Positions 56,171 through 64,000 of a DNA stretch of 64,000 nucleotides are shown piece by piece. The notes beneath the pieces were generated by a model. It ran no database searches. It was not told where the DNA came from and saw only the letters and a list, made by a program, of their open reading frames with translations. Position numbers and translations under genes: made by a program. Source of the stretch: Pseudorasbora parva (taxonomy: Eukaryota; Chordata; Actinopteri; Cypriniformes; Gobionidae); assembly GCF_024679245.1 (NCBI RefSeq), contig NC_090175.1, forward strand, positions 54,956,449-55,020,448, given 5' to 3'. Every line of letters begins with the position of its first letter. Position 1 is the first letter of the stretch.

Positions 56171-56580
56171 AACTGGTGATTCCCTGGAGGATTTATTGGC
56201 TTCACGTGAGGGTATACGGCCATTGTTGTAATTAAAAGTCTTGTTCTTAAGAGATTTGTCCTGCTTAAAGAGAGGTTAAAAGTCGTTTGCTGTACCTCCA
56301 GATGAATGCAGCTTGGACTTCAACACATCATTTACATATGACAGTGTATTGACGTGACCGCAGACCTCTGTGAATCTCAGATCAGATCATATTCAATCTG
56401 TTTGTCTTCTGGAGTGTGGCGTACTTCATTAATAAAATCAATTAGCGTACCCTCATAAATGTGTATTGATTTGCATCACGCCATTCATCACTCCAGTCTT
56501 CCTTCGGTCTCTATGGAAACGTCACGTAGAGTGAGCTGATATGACCAGAACTAGTCCAGCCTGGATTGTATGTTGCATGG
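56171..56580. other. Single-copy-looking; conserved-element candidate 56200-56530
   Basis: Includes 'cattaataaaatcaattagcg' and 'tgtgtattgatttgcatcacg'. No repeats or ORFs. Confidence 0.35.
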
Positions 56581-56584
56581 CAAA

Positions 56585-58865
56585 CCATTTTGACTTTTAA
56601 TCAATTCTATGATATGAATTCTTGATATCAATAATTGCATTTTCACTAAAAACTATAATTCTTGATATCTGTAATTTCACTAGTGAAATCTCACCATGGG
56701 CTGCCATTCAAATTCAATTGTTGATATTGAGAATTAATTTCTTCCAATTTACATACAATTCTTAATAAAAATCATAATTTTGTCATATCAATAATTACTT
56801 TACTAATAAAATTATAAATTCCTGATATCAAGAGCACAATTTTTCACTATATAGTTGAAATGTTAATTCTTGATATCTATAAATGTATTTCAACATGTTA
56901 CATTTGTTATTTCTAATATCTGAAAATGTATTTCTGATAGCCATATAATTTCAGATTTTTAAAATGGCTTTCTGACTAGTAACAATCACATTCATGATAT
57001 TAGAAATTAGCATTGTCACTATCGACAATTAGGGCTGCACGGTATTGGAAATAAAAAACGTACATTATGATATTTCGTTTTTCTGCAATATATATAAATG
57101 TATATATTGCTTAATTACTCTTGATGTCTGACTCAACTTAAACACACATTCAAATAATAAACTTTCACTGATGGAATAAACTTGGATCAGCTGCCCGTAT
57201 GAATCACAGATCAAATCCTATACTTGACATCGCACATCCTGCCATGTGACTATCGCGACTGCGCATCACATCCTGATATTGCAGCTCTATACACACTCAC
57301 TGTTAACTTTCACTGTTGCACTCAAAACCAGCAGCCATATCCCCCTGTAGCCCAAGACTGGTTTCCCACTGAAGCTAAGCAGGGCTGAGCCTGGTCAGTT
57401 CCTGGATGGGAGACCAACTGGGAAAACCAGGAGCTGCTAGTAGAGGTGTTAGTGAGGCCAGCAGGGGGCGCTCACCCTGTGGTCTGTGTGGGTCCTAACG
57501 CCCCAGTATAGCGATGGGGACACTATACTGACAAAGAGCACCGTCCTTCGGATGAGATGTTAAACTGAGGTCCCGACTCTCTGTGGTCGTTAAAAATCCC
57601 AGGATGTCCTTCGGAAAAAGAGTAGGGGTGTAACCCCGGCATCCTGGCCAAATTTGCCCACTGGCCCCTCTGTCCATCATGGCCTCCCAATAATCCCCCT
57701 CTCCTGATTGGCTTCATCACTCGGTCTCCTCTCCACCAATCAGCTGGTGTGTGGTGAGCGTTCTGGCGCAATATGGCTGCCGTCGCATCATCCAGGTGGT
57801 GCTGCACATTGGTGGTGGTTGAGGAGATTCCCCCCTTCTGTAAAGCGCTTTGAGTGCCTAGAAAAGCGCTATATTTAGTGAATTATTATTATTATTATTA
57901 AATCATCCTTCTTCACATTACTTAAACTCTCGTAACTTTACTGAGTTGTTTCTAATAAAAATGAGTATTGTCAGCTTTACTTAATAAGTGTTTGTTTGGT
58001 CAACTTAACATTGCTGAGTGAAGCGAACAAACAGTGGATCTGTAGTTCCCAGCATGCTTGGCAAGAGACTGCACTAGGAGAGTAAATTTAGGGATTAAAG
58101 TGTTACAATGTTTTTCAGTAAAGGGAAAGATGTTGTTAGTTTATGTTTAATGTTCAGTAATGTTGGACATTTAGGAGATTCATTTTGTGGTTAGCATTAT
58201 GCAGAAGAGTGGTGCCTGTGTTTAGGCGTTGGGCACTCATATGCACATTATTGGATGGAATTCTTGTCCTTAATTAAATATGAGTTAATTTTGCATGTTG
58301 TTTTAAAAAATATATGCTGGTTATTTAATAGTTTTCATTTTACACTCGTAGAGCAAATAGTTCATTTGATTAGGTAAATTATGTCAATAAATGTGTTTAC
58401 CTAACATAATAAACTTTTATAAATTTAACATTATATTAAGCAAACTTCACATATAAATATTATGTAACACTGACCAATTCAAATGGTTTGTATGAAATTT
58501 GTTCATATAACTATATTGTTATTTGTAAAAATGACTCAATGGAGTTTTGTGGAACCACTTGATGCTGCTTTTTTTCAGTGCGACAATTGAATTATTGATT
58601 TCAAAAATGAAAATTTTTACTAGTAGCAATTGTTATTATCAAGAATACAAATTATCCAATTAATTATTGATACAAAAATATAAATTTTATTTTATTTCTG
58701 GTATTCTGGTACTAGTAAGAAATCAATTCTTCAACAATTGAATTTGAATGGCAGTCTATGGTGAGATTTCCACAGATATCAAGAATTATAGTTTTTACTA
58801 GTTGGGAATTTGTATTTCTGCGAGTGACAATGTCATTGATGATATCAAAAATTAACATTTTAACA
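56585..58865. repeat. Large fold-back element with ~300-bp arms
   Basis: Left arm 56585-57020 and the inverse complement of 58577-58865 share 'aactataattcttgatatctg', 'gaaatctcaccat', 'ctgccattcaaattcaattg' and many 'gatatcaagaatt' variants. The ~1.55-kb centre contains other repeats (57028-57330, beginning 'agggctgcacggtattgg'), SINE3 (57334-57900) and an unassigned segment to 58570. Confidence 0.75.
57334..57900 (+). mobile_element. SINE3-type 5S rRNA-derived retroposon, near full length
   Basis: The head matches 5S rRNA: 'gaagctaagcagggctg' (57371-57387, A-box) and 'cctggatgggagacc' (57401-57415, C-box), the type 1 polymerase III internal promoter. The body continues with 'gtccttcggatgagatg' and ends in a LINE-shared tail 'gtaaagcgctttgagtgcctag' followed by 'agcgctatatttagtgaa' and (TTA)n. 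5S-derived SINE3 was first described in zebrafish (established). Target duplication not seen. Its frames on the minus strand are not genes. Confidence 0.92.
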
Positions 58866-60499
58866 ACACTGTAAAATCAAATTATTAAAAAAAAAAAAAA
58901 AAAAGCATGCAAACCGATAAAAACAGTAAAGTGAAGTAGGAATAGTGTGTTGTGCTGGCAAATACTTATTAGTTTAGTTCACTTACACATGAGTAATTAC
59001 AAAAAGGAGCTACTTCATAATTTACTTGAAATAGAATGTAATTGTTACCATTGTTGTGTTTTAATGCTGAATGTTGTGACTCAAGCATGATCAGCTGCAA
59101 GATATTGTCACCAATATAGATGGATTAAATCAACCTAATTAAAAGGTTTACAAGGTGCTTGTGACAAAATTAACAAGAGAAGCAACACAATTTCATGATT
59201 GGACATGAAATATATTTGTTATACCTCTTCATATCATTTAGGTATATGCTTCTCATCCTTAAAAATCAAATAACTGTGATTTCTTTTTGCATCACTCAAT
59301 ATGAAGAAGAATATAAATGAAGTCTAGTGCCCAACCAAAGGGAACGTTGATCACCATAATGGTGAGTAAAAAACATTTTAGGAAAATCAATATCAGTTTC
59401 TGAAGTCATCTTATGTGATGTTCTCTCAACTTTTCAGTTCTATTGACAATTCAATTTTTAAGATGACTGGGAAAAGTAACTGCAGAAGTGCAGGGTATAA
59501 GGGAAAGAGAATTGGCCTGCCTCAAAAACATATTTTGCTTGACAAAATGGCACTCAAACCAATCGATTAAGCTTACCATGGGTTATCGAAGTGCAAAAGG
59601 CATAGCACGTGCATAGTACAGATTACTAGATTTTAACAATTAAGACATTAAGTAAAGTTAACTAAAAAGTGCTAAATTACTGTTGGATTTTACAGTTATG
59701 AATGAATGAAGTCAAAACAGCTTGCCTTAATGTTGTGTTTTGTCGTGTTGTCCACAGAAAGCTTATTAGGCAGGAATCCACGATCACAATCGCAATAAAT
59801 TCTGGATCCTGCCAAATCAGAACAAATCCCAAGTATGTTTTTCTTCTATATGCACAAACCATAAAGCAGGCAAACGCAGCTCCTGGTCCCTTGTGATGTG
59901 AATTCTAGCAGAGAAAGACTAATTGCTTTTACAGACGATCCCACCCTGTAAATGAGCCCTAATTTCCCATCGTTTTAAACCAGGCAGGAAAACTAGATTC
60001 TGCTCTCTGTGAATCTATTCTGCTGTCTTTCCTCAGAGAATTGACTGGAATAATGTGCAATCCGACATGCATTAAACATCTTTAGTGCTTGATTGAAGCG
60101 TTCTGTGTGTTGGGAGGTGGAGCAGACAAGAAAAGCGCTTTTGCTCTTTTAGTAACCGTGATTTTACACAATCAGAGCGACTCAAATATGGCATCTTTTT
60201 TTCTTCATTCTCCATTCGGTTTGAACGTTATGAGTTTGTTTGCGAAATAAGGCCGCAAAAAATTGCAATCGAGCGTTTTAAAAGGCCCAGCTGTGGTGGT
60301 CCTAGAGAAGAGGTGAATAAATGAGCGATTATGTGACGGTCGATGTGGCTGATGGGACGGCCGTGTCCTTGCTGGTTTGACTCTCAAACATCTGGCTGTG
60401 TGTTTGTAATAATGAGTTTAACATCACCATCTCACCTCTGATCACCTCTGAATGACGCATCAGCAGATGCTTCAATATGATCTGTGTTATTAGGGGCAC
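58866..60499. other. No gene recognised
   Basis: 58870-59700 is AT-rich with an A18 tract at 58887-58904. 59700-60480 is more balanced and repeat-poor. Opposed frames at 59677-59896 lack domains. Confidence 0.4.
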
Positions 60500-60720
60500 C
60501 AATTGTAATAGTTGGCGCTCTTATTATTATTCTTTTACTACTACTTCTTCCGCTCTTGATTCTATGGCCGCCCAAGTTGTGACATTGTACACAGATAGAG
60601 CAGAGTCATTATAGCAAATTTGGAGTCTCTAACTCAGTCCCTCTAGCGCCACCAACTGTCCAAATTTTGACTTACATTTGTGCTAATACATTTTAAACCG
60701 CATGGCAGTGGTCAAAAATT
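60500..60720 (+). repeat. Family A dispersed repeat, copy 3, left part
   Basis: 'ttcttccgctcttgattctatgg', 'cactaactcagtccctctagcgccaccaactgtcc' (in parts) and 'gtgctaat' match copies 1 and 2. The copy appears to resume at about 63580, suggesting 2.9 kb of nested insertions. Confidence 0.65.
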
Positions 60721-61155
60721 GTTGCCCGCGCCCGCAGCCATATTATTTTGATAGCGGCTGATTCTGAAATAACGTAATTCCTCAAATAAAGACTGGGGCC
60801 TTTATTTACCTGAACTGAAGACGGGAACCGGCTTTTATTTGAAGCAGGCTTTTATTGGGGGCAGGCCTGTATTTCTAATTACATCTGTTTTAAAAAAGAA
60901 TTGCTTTAAATTAACCGTTTTAAATTAATAGCGAATAAAAGTGTTCCATTGGATTTTATTTTGTTTTGTTTTTAAGAAACATTCAAAAATATCCCCATTT
61001 ACAACAACAGACAGAAAGGCGACGAAGCAATTTTGATCAGATTTACTGTAGCCTAATTGGTAACCACCATTGAGACAAAATGTCAAATGTTTATTCCACG
61101 CTTAATTTTTATATAGGTTCCACGTGAGGTTATTTTAGCCAGACTCAGTGCTTTC
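60721..61155. repeat. 'cttttatt' repeat segment
   Basis: 'tcctcaaataaagactggggcctttatttacc' followed by 'ggcttttatttgaagcaggcttttattggggg' forms direct and inverted 8-10 bp units, typical of a fish dispersed element. The rest is AT-rich. Confidence 0.45.
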
Positions 61156-62301
61156 TAAAGCCCCGTTTCCACCAAAATTACCCGGAACAATTTGTACCAG
61201 GAACTTTTTTACAGGGACTTTTCTCCCCCCCAGACCTGCAACTGTCTGCGTTTCCACCGCTAAATAAAGTTCCGTGAAGATTAGGCAGATAAGTCCGGTG
61301 ATCAGATGTGGGACTGCGCGCGACTGCTCCTCCAAGTAAGTGACGGACAGTAATCATTTTTGTGTGTACCGATTGAAAGATTTAGTGGACTGTTTACATG
61401 AGACGTTATCTAAACCGAGCTGGTGTTTACATGTGATGACTTTCAATCGCAATCATTTTGTCACATGCAGTTTGTCTGCCGCATCAGAAATGTCAACGCT
61501 GTTTTGTCCAGCAGCTGACCATAATCATGAGATGACCATAATCATCTCAGAAAAAGAAAAAAAATCTTCTGTCAGGCGCAGTTAAAGTAAAAACTGCCTG
61601 GGGCAATATACGCTGTCATTATTCCTTCATTATCTTCATAACTTACGAAATAAAAGGTTTACCCCTCAGAAAAATGAGCTTTCCTCTCTTGTCAACATGA
61701 GCGTGGCCCGTGCTGTCACGTCATGTAAGGACACACACTTAAAAGTAGTTGGTCAGGTCGTTTGGTGAAAAATATAGACTGTAAAAAAATTAATAACGAG
61801 TATAGAAGAGATTCAAGCTGTGCTGCTTTTGCTGGTTATGTATAGGTTTACTAAAGAGGTAATTAACAACGACAGAAAAGAGCACTAATATGCAGATTCA
61901 GCAGCATATTCAGAAAGCTAGTAAAGCTAGATTTAAAATGACAATGTATATTATTATCAGCTATTACGGACATTGCACGTGAGATGGCTGAGACGAGCGC
62001 GCGCCATCAGACAGAGAGCAAGACTGATATTTACTGAACGCAGAACGAACCTCGCAAAAGACTTTTAAAAATGCCGGTTGAAATAAAATGCTAAACCAAT
62101 CAGCATGTTCAGCGCCCAAGTCCCGCCCTCGAAAGTTCCTGAACTTTGAAAAAGCACTACCTCGCGAGCAGGGCCTTTTGGAGGGGGAAATATTTACCCG
62201 GAACTTCATTTAGACCCTGGTTTCTGCGGTCTAAACACACTGAGTACCACCCAAAGTTCCTGGTTCCTGGGTAAAGTTCCTGTGGTGGAAACAGGGCTTA
62301 A
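61156..62301. mobile_element. PIF/Harbinger-like nonautonomous element, TAA duplication
   Basis: Element 61159-62298 (1140 bp) has ends AGCCCCGTTTCCACC and, inverted, AGCCCTGTTTCCACC, flanked by TAA at 61156-61158 and 62299-62301. Subterminal 'gttcctg'/'caggaac' motifs recur on both sides. No transposase frame is recognisable. The TWA target supports PIF/Harbinger. Confidence 0.75.
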
Positions 62302-62329
62302 ATTTGTTGCATGTGAGGGAAATACAGAA

Positions 62330-62710
62330 ACAGTCGCCGGGCGCTCGCACTTCCGCTTTTTCCGGTCAGGTAAAGCAGCTCTGTTTATCATATCAGATAC
62401 ATTTAAGTGTGTTTAAAATGATGTTATGACGTTCCTCTGTGCGTTCACTCGGCACTGCTGTGACATGTTCACATTGCCAAGAGAAAAGCAGGGTAACGCA
62501 GATATGGCACGATTGACAGGCGACTACCCCAAACGCTATGCTGACACGTCCCGGTCCTTCGTTAAAATAGCAATTTTCTCACAATTTACAAATAGTTGGA
62601 GACATTTGGGATATTGTAAGTACTCAACTGAACAAAATATATAACACTGGCCTAGTGGTTTTTGGATATTTTACTGCAAAAAAACTAGTGCACCTTTAAG
62701 AATAGTTGTG
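62330..62710 (+). repeat. Family G dispersed repeat, copy 2 (unoccupied)
   Basis: Colinear with 16730-16928 plus 17616-17775. It serves as the empty-site reference for the element at 16932-17612. Confidence 0.75.
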
Positions 62711-63189
62711 CACTTTTAAACACTTTTTACCTTAGAGCGCGCGATGTAAGTCAGAGAGATAACAACATTTACTCGCAATCCGCTTGTCTTTAGTGATTTT
62801 TTTACCAAAAAAAAAAATAAGTATGAGAACGATTTTGCAGCAATGTTTTATTTTGGGATGAATTGAGAGCTTTTAATTTGAAAAATCCTGAAAGACATTC
62901 AAAAGAGTGTGGAATGGATCGCTAGAGACGCCTCTAAAATAGTGCCATTTGCTTCGTCTCGTGGTGCCGTCTGATATTATATTCTTTACACACAAACGGC
63001 AATAACTTCATTGCAGATAAGACACACAGGCTCACAAAATCAGGTAGGATGAACGCAGTTGTCTTTCCTTTCTTTTTTGTATGCCCTATTTTCACTGTCG
63101 ACTTTCCTCTTTAGACTCTCTGATAGTGCCAGTTTCTCTCACCGACTAGCTTCAATGTTAATATTACTTTGCATCAAGCGGCAACCTCC
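62711..63189. other. Noncoding, nothing recognised
   Basis: No gene or clear repeat terminus. Confidence 0.4.
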
Positions 63190-63560
63190 CCCAGTTTCTG
63201 TTGAAGCCAATTCCTCGACTGGCCGCTAGGGACAGGCTCCAGAAGGAGCAGAATCTCATTGAGCCTCATGGTAAAATGCCCAACTTTACAGCAGAAAAAA
63301 ATATATTTACAACCTGGTAAAATTGTGGTTTTGGTCTATACGGCTAATTTTGCCCTTCATGACAACTGTGAGGGGGTGAATTTATTTAATAACTCATTAG
63401 TTGACATTATATAAAGCCTTAAAGTTCTTCATAATTAAGGGCGTGGTCACTTTGAGTGACAGGCGGATGGCCATTAATCCTGTCTGATTAATGACAGGAT
63501 TAATCACGTCACCTCGGCCCCGCCCACGTCCTTTGGCTCCGCCCACGTAGCGCCCAGGTT
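63190..63560 (+). repeat. Family D dispersed repeat, copy 3
   Basis: See 24626-24965. Here it also keeps 'gacaactgtgagggggtgaat' and a right part with 'ctccgcccacg' repeated. A perfect 'ctgattaatgacaggattaat' segment echoes the preceding 'attaatcctgtctgattaat', forming a local inverted repeat at 63473-63505. Confidence 0.75.
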
Positions 63561-63579
63561 TTTTGGGGGGGCCCAATGC

Positions 63580-63800
63580 CAAACTTACTTGCCATAAGGG
63601 CTTGAAAAAAATTTATTTGATTTTTGGTATTGCCAATTTTCCCAACAAAAAACTACTTTTTCGAACTCCTCCTAGACGGTTGGACAGTTTATCCATTTCA
63701 AACTAAATATTTACATTGTGCTTGCGAAAATAAAGCGTTGAGGAGATACAGCCTCATGTCTATCATATTCTGACCAGGGGCCTGTTTTGCTATAACTTCT
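63580..63800 (+). repeat. Family A dispersed repeat, copy 3, right part
   Basis: 'ctactttttcgaactcctcctagacggttgg' and 'gcttgcgaaaataaagcgttgaggagatacag..atattctgacca' correspond to 7755-7950 of copy 1. Confidence 0.55.
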
Positions 63801-64000
63801 GAATGATAATATTTGTATAATTTATTTTATTTCAGTTAAAGTTTATTTTATTTAAATTAATGTAGATGTTTTTGTAATATTTGGAGGTTATCACTGGAGG
63901 TTTATTCACTGATTACTTGTAGAAAAACTTGATTTTAGAGCTGATTTCAGGCCCTGTTTTATACCCTACTGAGTAAACAGTCGTAGTTCATTATACTTGC
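63801..64000. other. AT-rich noncoding edge of window
   Basis: Nothing recognised. Confidence 0.4.

Noticed and set aside
57495..57807. Two minus-strand frames of 61 and 94 codons
   Set aside because: They lie entirely inside the SINE3 body and are antisense to its transcription.

Overview
The window is vertebrate, and the repeat content points to a teleost fish, most likely a cyprinid (inference). It has long GT, GATA, AT and TAAA microsatellites, Tc1/mariner elements of several lineages, L2-type LINE ends with (TTA)n tails, a 5S rRNA-derived SINE3, a tRNA-derived SINE and many short inverted-repeat elements. I found no convincing host protein-coding exon, rRNA or functional tRNA gene. It reads as intergenic or intronic DNA. 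The only intact long gene is a transposase.

Layout. 1-660 is an ATCC array. 0.7-11.3 kb is mostly single-copy sequence with dispersed families: family B (starts TAGCCTGACAAGCC; 3.46, 8.04 and 35.84 kb), family C ('tattatgcccc', inverted pair at 3.6-4.4 and 10.1-11.3 kb), family F (6.1 and 26.2 kb) and family A ('gcgccaccaactgtcc'; 7.4, 35.3 and 60.5 kb). 11.58-12.0 kb is a compound microsatellite. 15.5-17.8 kb holds a 208-bp hAT-like element and a TTA-flanked element; each has an unoccupied paralogous site elsewhere in the window. 19.33-22.70 kb is a nested stack: an outer DNA element carries a Harbinger-like element, a 5'-truncated LINE with a 13-bp target duplication, an intact DD37E Tc1-like transposon inside that LINE, and a 326-bp hairpin element. 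28.6-29.8 kb is TAAA repeats plus a degenerate minisatellite. 31.5-32.1 and 41.2-41.8 kb are internally deleted Tc1 copies of one lineage. 34.4-35.0 kb is an L2/Rex1-type LINE end. 37.4-39.4 kb holds long microsatellites and a candidate conserved noncoding block. 41.84-43.08 kb is a TTAA-flanked element with an exon-like ORF. 46.8-49.1 kb is a row of elements: hairpin copy 2, a 981-bp Tc1 derivative, and a GGTAC-rich element. 51.4-53.8 kb is a dead Tc1 broken by a second DNA element and a SINE. 56.6-58.9 kb is a large fold-back with SINE3 near its centre. 60.5-63.8 kb is another nested cluster.

Functionally, only the 338-residue transposase at 20459-21475 (-) with its own two ends looks complete. 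All other transposase or retroelement coding pieces are truncated, frameshifted, stopped or have lost the catalytic glutamate. Several intervals with no visible repeat signature look like conserved noncoding candidates; this rests on sequence texture only and needs cross-species alignment.
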